Of a stretch of DNA of 64,000 bases, positions 9,701 through 19,160 are shown in pieces. This DNA is from Candidatus Obscuribacterales bacterium. Its GTDB lineage: Bacteria > Cyanobacteriota > Vampirovibrionia > Obscuribacterales > Obscuribacteraceae. The number at the start of each line of letters is the position of its first letter. Position 1 is the first letter of the stretch. Position numbers and translations under genes: made by a program. Where the stretch lies: contig JARLHI010000048.1 in NCBI GenBank assembly GCA_031292355.1, positions 372,001 to 436,000 of the forward strand. The letters run 5' to 3'. The notes under the pieces are model-generated. The model worked only from the letters and a program-made list of their open reading frames with translations, was not told where the DNA came from and did not search any database.

Positions 9701-12280
9701 TCAAGACTGCCCGGCCGTTTCAAAAACCGACAGTTGCATAACTTCGTCCATGGCGATATTTCGCACTCTTGGACCATCGAGAATTTTTGAAGCCGCGCTC
9801 TTTTTTTCCATCAAAGACATCAAAGACTGGGCCCGGTCGATGATTTTTGCAGGCATTCCAGCCATGCGAGCGACTTGCACGCCAAAGCTTCGGCTGGCGC
9901 CGCCAGGAACGATCGAACGAATAAATTCGACCTTGCCATCAACTTCTTTGACCAATACCTGAAAATTGACAATCTGTGGAAAGAAGCTGGCCAGTCCGTT
10001 TAATTCATGATAGTGAGTCGCGAAAATCGTCCTTGCTCTCACATCTTTCGCCAGATATTCGGCGACAGACCAGGCGATGGCCACACCATCATAGGTGCTC
10101 GTGCCACGGCCAACCTCATCAAGCAAAACAAGCGAACGCTCGGTCGCCGATAAACAGCATTGTGTCGTCTCTGACATCTCCACAAGAAATGTCGATTGTC
10201 CTTGTGTAAGATCATCGACCGCGCCAATTCGGGTAAAAATGCGGTCGACGATACCGACGCGCGCAGACGCTGCTGGCACGTATGCCCCCATTTGAGCGAG
10301 AACGACAATATGAGCACATTGACGCAACAGACTGGATTTACCAGACATATTTGGTCCGGTCAAGATCATTAGCTGATTATTTTCTGCAGAACCTTCCAGA
10401 TAACAATCGTTAGCGACATAACGCCCCATTGGCAAAATCTTCTCTAGTACTGGATGTCTGCCACTTTTAATATCGAGAACAAGCGAATCATCAACAACCG
10501 GGCGGACATATTTTCGTTCTTGAGCCACTTCAGCCAGAGACAACAGAGCGTCGACTTCTGAAAGCTGGTGAGCAACGGTACCTAAATCAACACCACAAGA
10601 AATGATTTGCTGACGAAACTCGATAAATAATTTGTGTTCGAGATCACAAACATTTTTCTCAGCGTTGAGAATCTTAGCTTCGTACTCTTTGAGTTCTGGA
10701 GTGATGTAGCGCTCGGCGTTGACCAGAGTTTGCTTGCGGATATAATCTGCTGGCACCAGCTCTTTATTGGAGTGAGTGATTTCAATAAAATAGCCATAAG
10801 CGCGATTGAAATTGACTTTTAAACTTCTGATGCCAGAGCGCTCTTGCTCACGCTTTTGGAAACTCTCCATCCAATCTTTGCCGCCACTTAAGAGGTCGCG
10901 ATATTGGTCGAGTTCATCTGAATAACCGGTGGCAAATATGCCACCCTCAGTCAATTCTCGCGGCGCGTCAACCGAAAGAGCACTGGCAATTCGTTTTTCA
11001 AGAACAGAGAGGCTATCGGGTAGATTAGCAAGAACACTTAGATAAGGACTGAGAGCTTGAGAGACCGCTTGAGAAAGTCCAGGCAATTCTTGTAAGGATG
11101 ACTGGACGGCAACTAAATCTTTAGGACAGATAGTACCTGATGAAATTCTCACTGAAAGGCGTTCTAAGTCGGACAATCGGCCAAGTGCTGTGGCTATGTC
11201 AGCGGCCATGTTCTGACTATCTATTAATTCTTGCAGAGCGTCTTGTCGGTCACGGATTGCAGGCACCGAATACAGTGGCTTCAGCAACCACTTGCGCAGC
11301 ATACGACATCCCATGCCTGTGCGAGTTTTATCCAGTGTCCACAACAGGCTGCCGTCAAATGTACGGTCCCGCGAGGTCTCGGTCAACTCAAGATTGCGTC
11401 GGGTATTAGCATCTATGACCAAATGACCATCGACAGCGTAAGTAGAGATGCCATTGAAGCGTGGCATTTGACTGGCCTGGGTACGCTCCAAATATTCAAG
11501 GATGGCGCCTGCAGCTGATATTGCTAGCGGCATAGCGTGACAGCCAAAACCTTCAAGCGTTTTTACATCGAAGAATTGCTGAATTCTTCTATTAGCTGGT
11601 TCATATTGAAAGAACATACCGGGTCGTCCCGTGAAGCGATAAAGTCCTTCAAGGGCCGCCGGAATGTCTAGCACTTCGCGAGGCACCACTTCATCAGGAC
11701 CTGGCTTGACCATTTTCTTGGCCACAATTATTTCGCTAGGCGAGAGGCGCCCAAGCTCGAGCATCAACTGATCTTCTTTTAACTGAGTGACAAAAAACTC
11801 ACCGCACGAGGCATCAACACAAGCTAGTCCCCACAGGTCGACACCACGTGTCAGGGCCACCAGATAATTATTTTCACGAGCGGGCAGCAAATGCGAATCA
11901 AGCACCGTTCCTGGTGTCACGATGCGAGTGACCTGTCTTTCGACCGGGCCCTTTTCCGCGCCGACGATGCCAACTTGATCACAGATAGCAACGGAATAAC
12001 CTTTACCGACGAGCTTGCCAAGATAAACTTCGTGGGCTCGAACCGGTACACCAGCCATAGCCATGCGTCCGCTAGGGTGGCTCGCCTCTGCTCGACCGGT
12101 AAGTGTTATATCCAGCTCACGAGCAGCAACATGAGCGTCTGTGTCGTAAAACTCATAAAAATCACCCACCCGAAAAAATAATAAAGACTCGGGATGTTGC
12201 GCCTTGATATCGAAGTATTGACGCATCATGGGCGAGAGCTGAGCGGCAGGGGCAGCCTTTTCTTGCAATTTTTCAGTCAT
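9701..12280 (-). CDS. mutS: DNA mismatch repair protein MutS
   Basis: An 859-residue protein of typical MutS length. The N-terminal mismatch-binding domain has the Phe-x-Glu motif in GDFYEFYDTDA (near residue 42). Connector, core and clamp domains follow. The ATPase has Walker A GPNMSGKSS (about residue 647), a LLDEVGRGTSTYDG Walker B/signature segment and ATHYHEL. MutS recognises mismatches and recruits MutL. No mutL lies nearby, which is common. The start is ATG with MTEKLQEKAAP, and the conserved QYFDIKAQHPESLLFFRVGDFYEFY block begins within 25 residues, supporting this start. Confidence 0.98.
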   Translation of the reverse strand: MTEKLQEKAAPAAQLSPMMRQYFDIKAQHPESLLFFRVGDFYEFYDTDAHVAARELDITLTGRAEASHPSGRMAMAGVPVRAHEVYLGKLVGKGYSVAICDQVGIVGAEKGPVERQVTRIVTPGTVLDSHLLPARENNYLVALTRGVDLWGLACVDASCGEFFVTQLKEDQLMLELGRLSPSEIIVAKKMVKPGPDEVVPREVLDIPAALEGLYRFTGRPGMFFQYEPANRRIQQFFDVKTLEGFGCHAMPLAISAAGAILEYLERTQASQMPRFNGISTYAVDGHLVIDANTRRNLELTETSRDRTFDGSLLWTLDKTRTGMGCRMLRKWLLKPLYSVPAIRDRQDALQELIDSQNMAADIATALGRLSDLERLSVRISSGTICPKDLVAVQSSLQELPGLSQAVSQALSPYLSVLANLPDSLSVLEKRIASALSVDAPRELTEGGIFATGYSDELDQYRDLLSGGKDWMESFQKREQERSGIRSLKVNFNRAYGYFIEITHSNKELVPADYIRKQTLVNAERYITPELKEYEAKILNAEKNVCDLEHKLFIEFRQQIISCGVDLGTVAHQLSEVDALLSLAEVAQERKYVRPVVDDSLVLDIKSGRHPVLEKILPMGRYVANDCYLEGSAENNQLMILTGPNMSGKSSLLRQCAHIVVLAQMGAYVPAASARVGIVDRIFTRIGAVDDLTQGQSTFLVEMSETTQCCLSATERSLVLLDEVGRGTSTYDGVAIAWSVAEYLAKDVRARTIFATHYHELNGLASFFPQIVNFQVLVKEVDGKVEFIRSIVPGGASRSFGVQVARMAGMPAKIIDRAQSLMSLMEKKSAASKILDGPRVRNIAMDEVMQLSVFETAGQS

Positions 12281-12566
12281 TATTTGGCTCTGAGCATATG
12301 GGAACTGAAGAGATTACGAGTACAAACGTATTGAAACGTATATACAGAGATTTCAGTCGAAGTCAGCTCGCAGACCGGATATCGGCTGAAAAATCATGGA
12401 GTTGATGTCATCTTACCTGTTCATTTGCGACTTCAATAATAAGCTTCTGGTAATATGAGGAGCTTGTAGGCGCTCGACTGCGGTGGCGAAACTGAAATGA
12501 CCGAATCGAGTCTCGATGAGAAAGAATAAAGACGGAATCAACTAATTTTTTGAAAGGTGCACAAAG
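12281..12566. other. Divergent intergenic region upstream of mutS and the secreted Lys-rich protein
   Basis: This 286-base region separates mutS (minus) and the gene at 12567 (plus), so promoters for both are expected. A ten-codon reading frame starts at an ATG near 12497 and has no good ribosome-binding site. I see no riboswitch-like or strongly paired structure. Confidence 0.3.
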
Positions 12567-13382
12567 GTGAAAATTCCACACCATAAAGCGACTATCGCAC
12601 TTTCTGCTCTCCTATGTGCAGCAAGTTTGAGTTTGAGTGTTTATGCGGCACCGGCAGAAACTAATGCCAGTTCAAGCCCAGTAGCAGCAAGCTCGACCGC
12701 CGACAAAGACAACAAAGAATCAGATAAAGACGCCAAAGAAACTGGCAAGGACAGCAAGGACAGCAAAGAAGCTGGCAAAGAGACTGGCAAAGACAAAGCC
12801 GCTGGTGAAAAGGGTAAGACAGGAGAGAAATCCGAAAAGGCCTCGAAACCCACGCCCGAAGTACCGATCGTCGGCGAAGTACAAAATGTGACCACCGACC
12901 AATTGACCGAGAAGCCACATGACTACCTCAACAAAAACGTCCGCTTCTCAGCCATATTTGCATCCTTCTCCACTTTGCCCCTCGATTACAAGCCAGCGAT
13001 GAGACCAGCGAAATCTCACGTGGGACTGCTTGTTTACAGACCAAACAGCAAGATTCCGTATTCCGAAATCAAACTTGCCATGCCCATGCCGAAGGAGAAA
13101 GAACCAGAAAATAAGGTTTTGATGGACTTACATGACGGCGATACCGTAGAAATCGTTGGTAAGGAATTCGCTACTCCCCTCGACGAGCCCTGGCTTGATG
13201 TTCTTCGCCTGAAAAAAACTGCAAGCGGTCCGGAGTCCAAGAAAGATAGCGAAGCCAAGGAAAAGGAAAAGGCCGAAATGCCGCCACTACCAGGTGATTC
13301 CTTAAAGAGCAAGAATGGCAAACTGGAACAAAAAACCAAGCAATACGAAAACATAAAACCCGAGATTCAGGAAACGAAGTAA
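12567..13382 (+). CDS. Exported Lys/Asp-rich protein with a C-terminal OB-like domain, function unknown
   Basis: A 271-residue protein starting at GTG, with AAAGG about 9 bases upstream. Residues 1-28 form a signal peptide with an AxA-like end (VYAAPA). Residues 35-95 are a low-complexity linker dominated by Lys, Asp, Glu, Gly and Ser. A compact domain (about 98-215) contains DQLTEKPHDYLNKNVRFSAI and HDGDTVEIVGKEF. That pattern recalls small secreted OB-fold domains, but I cannot assign a family. A charged tail ends the chain. The Roadblock gene starts 15 bases downstream, so the pair is probably an operon. Confidence 0.75.
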   Translation: MKIPHHKATIALSALLCAASLSLSVYAAPAETNASSSPVAASSTADKDNKESDKDAKETGKDSKDSKEAGKETGKDKAAGEKGKTGEKSEKASKPTPEVPIVGEVQNVTTDQLTEKPHDYLNKNVRFSAIFASFSTLPLDYKPAMRPAKSHVGLLVYRPNSKIPYSEIKLAMPMPKEKEPENKVLMDLHDGDTVEIVGKEFATPLDEPWLDVLRLKKTASGPESKKDSEAKEKEKAEMPPLPGDSLKSKNGKLEQKTKQYENIKPEIQETK

Positions 13383-13397
13383 AAAGGGGAAATTCCA

Positions 13398-13766
13398 ATG
13401 GTAGATTCCGGACAAGTGCAAAGTTTGCTTACTGCCCTCAACGGCAAGCACGGCATTCTTGGCTGTCTGTTGGTCGGCAGAGACGGTGTGGTCATCTCTT
13501 CCTCCCTGCCTCAAGAAGTTGATGTGGGCATGATTGGCTCTTTGAGCGCCACTCTTTTTGGCAACAATGATGTTTCGATTCAGCGCATGAACCGGGGCAA
13601 TTTAGTGCAAATGACTCTGCTTACAGATCAAGGCATTCTGCACTTTTATGAAACAGGTAATCAGTATCTGGTTGTTCTGACCGCCAAAGGAGAGCGTATC
13701 AATCTGGAAGGCTTGATTCGCTCGGTTGAAGAGCAGGGCAAAAGCCTCAATCAGCTATTTCGCTAA
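13398..13766 (+). CDS. Roadblock/LC7-domain protein
   Basis: A 122-residue protein matching the Roadblock/LC7 fold. It has an N-terminal helix, then GILGCLLVGRDGVVISSSL, a central helix with MIGSLSATLFGNNDV, and the strands QMTLLTDQGILHFYETG and YLVVLTAKG. AAGGGG precedes the ATG. In bacteria such proteins (MglB-like) often pair with small Ras-like GTPases, but no GTPase gene is adjacent. It follows the secreted Lys-rich gene by 15 bases and is followed by a terminator. The role is unknown beyond a likely protein-interaction or GTPase-regulating function. Confidence 0.85.
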   Translation: MVDSGQVQSLLTALNGKHGILGCLLVGRDGVVISSSLPQEVDVGMIGSLSATLFGNNDVSIQRMNRGNLVQMTLLTDQGILHFYETGNQYLVVLTAKGERINLEGLIRSVEEQGKSLNQLFR

Positions 13767-13789
13767 ATCCTGATCTTTAAAAACAATGA

Positions 13790-13817
13790 AAAGCGTCGGC
13801 TCAGGCTGGCGCTTTTT
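13790..13817 (+). terminator. Rho-independent terminator after the Roadblock gene
   Basis: A nine-pair stem (AAAAGCGTC at 13790-13798 with GGCGCTTTT at 13808-13816, including one G-T pair) ends in a run of T. It lies 24 bases after the Roadblock stop and before the convergent uppS stop. The A-rich left arm means it could also work for uppS in the other direction. Confidence 0.75.
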
Positions 13818-13842
13818 CCATTTACCGCTTGTCTGACAGTGA

Positions 13843-14610
13843 CTAGTCTCCGCCGTATCGACGAATGCGACTGGAAAATTCCAGAATCGCTTTATCGAAT
13901 TCAGCCGGTGTAAATTCCGGCCAGAGCACGTCTGTCACATAAAGCTCGGTATAAGCCGCTTGCCAGAGCAAATAATTGGAAAGGCGCATTTCGCCGCCTG
14001 TACGCACAATCAATTCTGGGTCTGGAATGTCTCTGGTGTAAAGGTACGAGCTGATTAGCGCTTCATCGATTTTATCGACTGTGAGCTTACCCTGTTGTAC
14101 ATCAAGAGCGATTTTGCGGACGGCTTCGCTAATTTCCAGACGAGATCCGTAATTGATTGCTACCTGCAATGACAGACCCTGATTGCTTCTGGTTTTGTCC
14201 ATCGATGCTTGCAAAGATGCGGCAAGATTGGGTGGAATCTCAGCGAGATTACCGAGAAAGGAAAGTTTTACGCCATTGTTTGCCAGCTCATCGAATTCAT
14301 CGGTCAACACACGAGCAAAAAGCTCGAACAAATAATTGACCTCGTCCTGGCTGCGCTGCCAGTTTTCGCTGGAAAAGGCATACACTGTCAAATAGTCGAG
14401 CTTCAGCTTGCCAACGTGCTGAACCAGGGTCTTGAGGCTTTTCACACCTTCTTTATGACCAAAAAAACGAGGCATTTTACGCTTATCGGCCCAGCGCCTG
14501 TTGCCGTCCATGATGATCGCGACATGCTTCAAAGGCAATTTGCCCTGGGATGAATCCTTCGCCAGTCTGTTTTCTGACGCACTAATTTCGTTGGTAGAGC
14601 CTTTCGGCAT
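13843..14610 (-). CDS. uppS: Isoprenyl transferase (undecaprenyl diphosphate synthase)
   Basis: A 255-residue cis-prenyltransferase. It carries the diagnostic IIMDGNRRWAD motif (about residue 32), FSSENWQRS, and the C-terminal RTGGEMRLSNYLLWQ and YTELYVTDVLWPEF blocks. It elongates farnesyl diphosphate with isopentenyl diphosphate to the lipid carrier for peptidoglycan and polysaccharide synthesis. The first 24 residues are a poorly conserved extension, and the conserved domain begins at LKHVAIIMDG. It is monocistronic here, divergent from the YqeG-like gene. Confidence 0.97.
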   Translation of the reverse strand: MPKGSTNEISASENRLAKDSSQGKLPLKHVAIIMDGNRRWADKRKMPRFFGHKEGVKSLKTLVQHVGKLKLDYLTVYAFSSENWQRSQDEVNYLFELFARVLTDEFDELANNGVKLSFLGNLAEIPPNLAASLQASMDKTRSNQGLSLQVAINYGSRLEISEAVRKIALDVQQGKLTVDKIDEALISSYLYTRDIPDPELIVRTGGEMRLSNYLLWQAAYTELYVTDVLWPEFTPAEFDKAILEFSSRIRRYGGD

Positions 14611-14751
14611 TATTCCAAGCCCCGCATATCAAGCACGCCATTGTAATAGATTTCTCGAGTCGTAACGCCATTCATACAATCTGATTCTTGATTTCTGTAA
14701 ATATTTGTCGCCGAACTGGACAGATTGCTAGCTGCTGCTTATGCTGGACCA

Positions 14752-15237
14752 ATGGCACTATTTAAACCCACCTATCTCATAGACGGCGATCTCACAGATG
14801 TCGATCTCAACAAACTGCAAGCTGATGGCATTAAAGGTTTAATTCTAGATTTAGACAGTACGTTGATGTCACCCAAAGCCGGCAAATTGACGAACGAAGC
14901 GAGTGCATGGCTGGAAAAAGCACGCGCCAATTTCAAACTGGCAATCGTCAGCAATAACAAAAACGCTATCTACATGGAGCAGGTAAGAGCACTTTTAGAT
15001 ATGCCGGTTTTGCATACGGCAAGAAAACCGAGCATCAAAATGTTCATTCAAGTGCTTGATGAATTGCAACTGAAAGCCAGTGACTGCGCGGTTATCGGCG
15101 ACCGACCATTGACCGACATCTGGGGCGGACAAAGAGCTGGTATGAAAACGATTCTAGTATTTCCACTCAAGCACCAGAATGAACCATCGTGGAAAACCTT
15201 CTGTCGCAAATTGGAAAGATGCTTCATTAAAAGCTGA
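14752..15237 (+). CDS. YqeG-family HAD IIIA-type phosphatase
   Basis: A 161-residue HAD-superfamily protein from the ATG at 14752; an in-frame TTG at 14725 would add nine residues. Motif I is LDLDSTLMS, motif II is IVSNNKN, a Lys lies in ARKPSIKMF, and motif III is IGDRPLTDIWGGQRAG. This matches YqeG/PGPase-like proteins, some of which dephosphorylate phosphatidylglycerol phosphate. Here the substrate is inferred only from the family. The start was chosen because family members begin shortly before the conserved segment. Confidence 0.88.
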   Translation: MALFKPTYLIDGDLTDVDLNKLQADGIKGLILDLDSTLMSPKAGKLTNEASAWLEKARANFKLAIVSNNKNAIYMEQVRALLDMPVLHTARKPSIKMFIQVLDELQLKASDCAVIGDRPLTDIWGGQRAGMKTILVFPLKHQNEPSWKTFCRKLERCFIKS

Positions 15238-15342
15238 GCGTATATATTTTTGCTTGCAACTGAGAGTTTTGTAAGCTAATTTTAGTTTGCTGAGAGAATC
15301 CGCTTTTCATCGGCGGTAGCCAGACTGAGATTGGACGGACAA

Positions 15343-17148
15343 ATGCCCCCGCTGAGACATTGCAAAGAAATCTCGGCAACCTTGGTGGCGACACTGTATG
15401 CCGCCACCAGCAGTATCAGCTTCAGCAATCAAGCATTCGCTGCAGAAAACAAGAAATCGATCGCCATGGCTGGTGTCGCGCATACGACATCGGCCAAAAA
15501 GGCACCGACTGCAACAAAGTCACCTAATTTGCAAACCATTTACCCACGCACGCATTTTGAAAAAGCATACTACTTCAAACAAAAGCACGACTTGAACAAT
15601 GCTTTGATTGAATTTATCAAGTCTACTCAGGAGAATCCTCTTCTGGTGCGCGGCTTCTACGAAGAAGCTTTGATATTTCGTGAACGTGGCTATCTTAAGC
15701 TGGCAGCTTCGTCCCTAGAACAAGCCCTAGCTGTAAAGCCTGATTATCAAGACGCCCGTATTCTACTTGCCACCATTTCTATCCAGCAAGGCAATGTAGG
15801 CGGTGCGGTACGAGAATTGACGAGATCGCTGGGACTCGAAGGAAACGACAACAAAGTAGACACTGAAAAGGACAACAAATCGCGCACGCCAATACAAAAA
15901 GTGACGAAAGAAGTGCGTGAAAAAGTAAAAGATGCAGACGCCATCTTCGATGCTATGCCGTCAGTGATTCTGCAATCTATTCACCCCGAAATTAAGCACG
16001 AAAAAACGAAAGAAGAGGCTGTTACAAAAGAGAACACGCACCCCGAAGAAAACAAAACGGCAGTGGGCGAATCAAGTACAGATAGCGCCAGTAGTGAAAC
16101 AACCAACAAACATTTTGACTTAGCCTCAATTAAAGATTCGATCACAGACTCGATTAAAGATTCATTTGAAGCGGCCATGCACGCACCACTTTCTCTTTCT
16201 ACCTACTGGAGCCATTTGCCCTTCGGCAATTCGCAACCAATCGAAAAAACTCAAGAGCAATTGAATGAAAAAATTGCAGAGCAAACTATCGAGACAAAAG
16301 CTGGGAAACACAAAAAAGAGAAGAAACAAAAGCGTAAACATAAGAAAGAAGACTCCAACAAGACGGGCATGATTCAACCATCTGAGCAGTCTGAGCAGAC
16401 TAAATCAGAGACCTTCGATCAGTCCCGAAGTGATATCACCGATACGACAGCAATGCTTCCTGATTTCGTCAAGAAGGCAATAGCGGACCACAAAAAAGCA
16501 GAAGAAACGGCAGTGGCTACAGCGCAAGCAGCGGCAGAACCAAAGCAAAGTACAGAACAAGACGAACAAGCTAACGCAGTTGCTGCGCCAGAATCGAATA
16601 AAACACTTTTTTCATCGGCAAATTTTTCTCAGTCAACTCACGCCATTATCAAAGGTCTCAAAACTACAGATAATGGGAAAGACCAATCTCAATTAAACAT
16701 AAGCGAAGCTACCAAGCCAAACCCAGTGCATCTTGATACAGACGAATGGGCTATCAAATTGCAAGATCTGGTCGAGCATGGCACCAACTCGCTAAAAGAT
16801 GGCGAAGCCTTTATGTTTGCAGAAGACACTGGTGAAGCCTCGTTGTTTCTAGCTGACGGCAGTGTAATTAGAAGAATCGTTCAATTACCGCGTGATCAAA
16901 CTGAAATCGTCAGACAAAGACGGCCTGACATGCTTATTCCAGATGACTTGCTCTATAAGCTCTCCTTACTGGGCAAATTAATACCTCATCCCGAAGGCGC
17001 AAATACTCCAGTCGCTCCTTCGGTGCAGTCCCAAATTCCGAGTATTCCGCAAGGACCGCCGTCACATGGAAGGGATTTCAAAGTCGATAATGTCATGGGT
17101 GAATCCCAGAATTTCTGGGGATGGTTGAAAAACGCATTTAAGTTTTAA
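15343..17148 (+). CDS. Exported TPR protein with long Lys/Glu-rich linker
   Basis: A 601-residue protein from ATG 15343 (GGACGGACAA upstream); an in-frame TTG at 15331 is the alternative. A signal peptide (about residues 10-33, ending QAFA-AE) precedes two or three TPR units (about 70-165). A long low-complexity stretch rich in Lys, Glu, Thr and Ser (about 165-440) includes a KHKKEKKQKRKHKKE patch. The C-terminal about 150 residues look folded, with SLKDGEAFMFAEDTGEASLFLADGSVI. The product is presumably envelope-located. Function unknown. Its stop overlaps the convergent hydrolase stop by four bases. Confidence 0.8.
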   Translation: MPPLRHCKEISATLVATLYAATSSISFSNQAFAAENKKSIAMAGVAHTTSAKKAPTATKSPNLQTIYPRTHFEKAYYFKQKHDLNNALIEFIKSTQENPLLVRGFYEEALIFRERGYLKLAASSLEQALAVKPDYQDARILLATISIQQGNVGGAVRELTRSLGLEGNDNKVDTEKDNKSRTPIQKVTKEVREKVKDADAIFDAMPSVILQSIHPEIKHEKTKEEAVTKENTHPEENKTAVGESSTDSASSETTNKHFDLASIKDSITDSIKDSFEAAMHAPLSLSTYWSHLPFGNSQPIEKTQEQLNEKIAEQTIETKAGKHKKEKKQKRKHKKEDSNKTGMIQPSEQSEQTKSETFDQSRSDITDTTAMLPDFVKKAIADHKKAEETAVATAQAAAEPKQSTEQDEQANAVAAPESNKTLFSSANFSQSTHAIIKGLKTTDNGKDQSQLNISEATKPNPVHLDTDEWAIKLQDLVEHGTNSLKDGEAFMFAEDTGEASLFLADGSVIRRIVQLPRDQTEIVRQRRPDMLIPDDLLYKLSLLGKLIPHPEGANTPVAPSVQSQIPSIPQGPPSHGRDFKVDNVMGESQNFWGWLKNAFKF

Positions 17149-17888
17149 AGATATTGCAGCAACCACTGGTTGAATTGCTCTGGATACATGTCCATAAAAT
17201 TATGACCGGCCATTTCAAACATTTTGAAAGTTGAACCTGGCAGCAGTTCGTGCACTTTTTTCACATAATAATGCAATGCCACTGGATCAAAGCGTCCAGC
17301 AGCAAAATGCACGGGACAACTGACGTGCAGAGGACGAGATGTGTAGTCGAGAGTTTTGCACGCATCGAGAATTTCAAAAAGCGTGAACCGTTCTGTGTCT
17401 ATCAAGGTGCGCGGGCGCCAAGAGAGATTGTTGTACACAGCCGTGCCCCGCAGCCTTTCATAAGGTGCTTTGAGTAATAGTTTGATCCCAGTAGCAAGCG
17501 GAGAAAAAATTTTGCCCGGCATAGCCACAGCAAAGATTTGCTCGAATAATTCGCCACGTTCTTTTGCCAGGTTCAACGAAATAATGGCCCCGAGCGAATG
17601 TCCAATGAATACAGCGGGATATGTTACGTCCGACTGCTCCAGCGTTTCAAGAAGGTCTGCAATATGCACTTTTAAATCCGTAACTTCATTAAGTTCCGGT
17701 GTTTTACCATGACCTCGCAAGTCTGGCAGAAAACATCGATGCCCAAGACCACTGAGAAGTTCTGCTTGTGGCTGCCACATCAAGGCACCAGAGCCGGTGC
17801 CATGAATAAGAACGACATCCGGTTTTCGCTCAGATGTTTGAGCAGACTCCGAAACCTGTGGCAATACAACCGTCAATTCTAAGCGCAT
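17145..17888 (-). CDS. Alpha/beta-fold hydrolase
   Basis: A 247-residue classical alpha/beta hydrolase. The oxyanion segment is LIHGTGSG (about 27-34), DLRGHGKTP follows, the nucleophile elbow is IGHSLG with Ser98, and the other triad members are probably Asp201 (GRFDPVALH) and His229 (MAGHNFMD). No signal peptide, so it is cytoplasmic. It starts three bases after the stop of the MGDG-synthase-like glycosyltransferase on the same strand, which suggests co-expression and possibly a lipid substrate. The exact ester or amide substrate cannot be told. Confidence 0.88.
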   Translation of the reverse strand: MRLELTVVLPQVSESAQTSERKPDVVLIHGTGSGALMWQPQAELLSGLGHRCFLPDLRGHGKTPELNEVTDLKVHIADLLETLEQSDVTYPAVFIGHSLGAIISLNLAKERGELFEQIFAVAMPGKIFSPLATGIKLLLKAPYERLRGTAVYNNLSWRPRTLIDTERFTLFEILDACKTLDYTSRPLHVSCPVHFAAGRFDPVALHYYVKKVHELLPGSTFKMFEMAGHNFMDMYPEQFNQWLLQYL

Positions 17889-17891
17889 GAT

Positions 17892-19091
17892 TTACAGACG
17901 ATCGACAATAGCTTCATCGACTTTGGGGCGATACAAGGGGTCGCAAAAACCCAGTATTTCTCGGGCAATGCCGTATACCGCGCCTTTTTTAGCCAGTCCA
18001 GGTTCAGTCGGTGACACTGCCTCGTGGTGCTCTTCACGCACAGTCAATTTCTCGACAATGCCGATGATATCGCTTGCCTTTTTAAGAGGCACAGCCAGAC
18101 CAGAATCAATAAGAATTTTGACGGTGCCCATTTCTTGCGGCATCGGTTTCGTGATTACGTCAAGGGCCATCGGTAATCGTCTTTCCATTGCTTCAAATGT
18201 AGTTAAGCCACCTGCTTTGGTGACCATTAAATCGACAGCCGACATCAAATCGGACATCCGATCATGGAAAGGCAATATGGCTGTTGGAATGTGGCAAGCA
18301 TTTGCTTCGCGCTTGGCTTTTTCATACAACGTGCGATTGTGTCCGCACAGAAAAATCACTTGCAGAGGCTTATCCAATTCAGCGAGCTGACGATAAACTG
18401 AAAGCATATTTCCGCCACCTGCCCAACCAGCATTAATGCAGACTGTCAATTTATCTCGATGCAGTCCTAGATGATGACGAAAATCACCTTTATTGGTTTG
18501 TGGGGCTTTGGAAAAATCAGGATGAATCGGCATACCAGCAATCTTGATGCGCTCTTGCGGTACCCCCCATTCAATCAACTGGTCTCGTCCGAGATAGTTC
18601 GGCACCATCGTCAAATCGGCCTCTGGACAAGCCCAACCGCGCCAGAAATTACCATTTGGATCAGTGACAACAGTGACTAGCTTGGTAGTATCTTTAAACT
18701 TCGAATCCTTCAAAGCGCGAGCCAAATATTGATTGCACATTGGATGAGCAGAGACAAGAACATCAGGCTTTTCAGCTTCCAGAAAATTCTCAACCCAGTT
18801 TTTGGCGATTTGATAGCCTAATTCCGAATCGTTCGGTCGGAAAGTTTGAATAAACCAGAAGTAGTAAGCCATCCCGGCTTGATTGTGTCTGAGCAGATAA
18901 TTGTATAGATCAACGAAACCACGATTAATGGGATGGCTTTTCTCGATGACGTTTTCGGTGCTGATCTCGAAAACGTGCCCCTGCCCCTCGAGAGCCGTAA
19001 GGTCTTTAATGCCTGCCTCAATAGCCTCAACGGCGCTACGATGCCCGCCGCCCGTGTCTGAAAAGCATAGGCAGATTTTGAACTTTGGCAT
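17892..19091 (-). CDS. MGDG-synthase-like glycosyltransferase (GT28, diacylglycerol glycosyltransferase family)
   Basis: A 399-residue GT-B glycosyltransferase. The N-terminal MGDG-synthase domain begins KICLCFSDTGGGHRSAVEAI. It continues with VSAHPMCNQYLA and VVTDPNGNFWRGWACPEADL. The C-terminal sugar-nucleotide-binding half has INAGWAGGGN and MVTKAGGLTTFEAMER. Relatives transfer galactose or glucose to diacylglycerol (plant MGD1, Bacillus UgtP) or GlcNAc to lipid II (MurG), so a membrane glycolipid product is likely. The donor sugar is not predictable. It shares a transcription unit with the alpha/beta hydrolase. Confidence 0.88.
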   Translation of the reverse strand: MPKFKICLCFSDTGGGHRSAVEAIEAGIKDLTALEGQGHVFEISTENVIEKSHPINRGFVDLYNYLLRHNQAGMAYYFWFIQTFRPNDSELGYQIAKNWVENFLEAEKPDVLVSAHPMCNQYLARALKDSKFKDTTKLVTVVTDPNGNFWRGWACPEADLTMVPNYLGRDQLIEWGVPQERIKIAGMPIHPDFSKAPQTNKGDFRHHLGLHRDKLTVCINAGWAGGGNMLSVYRQLAELDKPLQVIFLCGHNRTLYEKAKREANACHIPTAILPFHDRMSDLMSAVDLMVTKAGGLTTFEAMERRLPMALDVITKPMPQEMGTVKILIDSGLAVPLKKASDIIGIVEKLTVREEHHEAVSPTEPGLAKKGAVYGIAREILGFCDPLYRPKVDEAIVDRL

Positions 19092-19160
19092 TAATCTTTA
19101 CTGGCTCTTATCAATAGCGACAAGTGGATGACCTATGATCTGATGCACTAGGGCTGCCAT

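Noticed and set aside
12641..12920. Overlapping minus-strand frames rich in Ser and Leu
   Set aside because: They are the antisense of the Lys/Asp-rich linker of the exported protein, where biased codons leave other frames open.
17887..18390. A 167-codon plus-strand frame
   Set aside because: It is antisense to the conserved C-terminal half of the glycosyltransferase.
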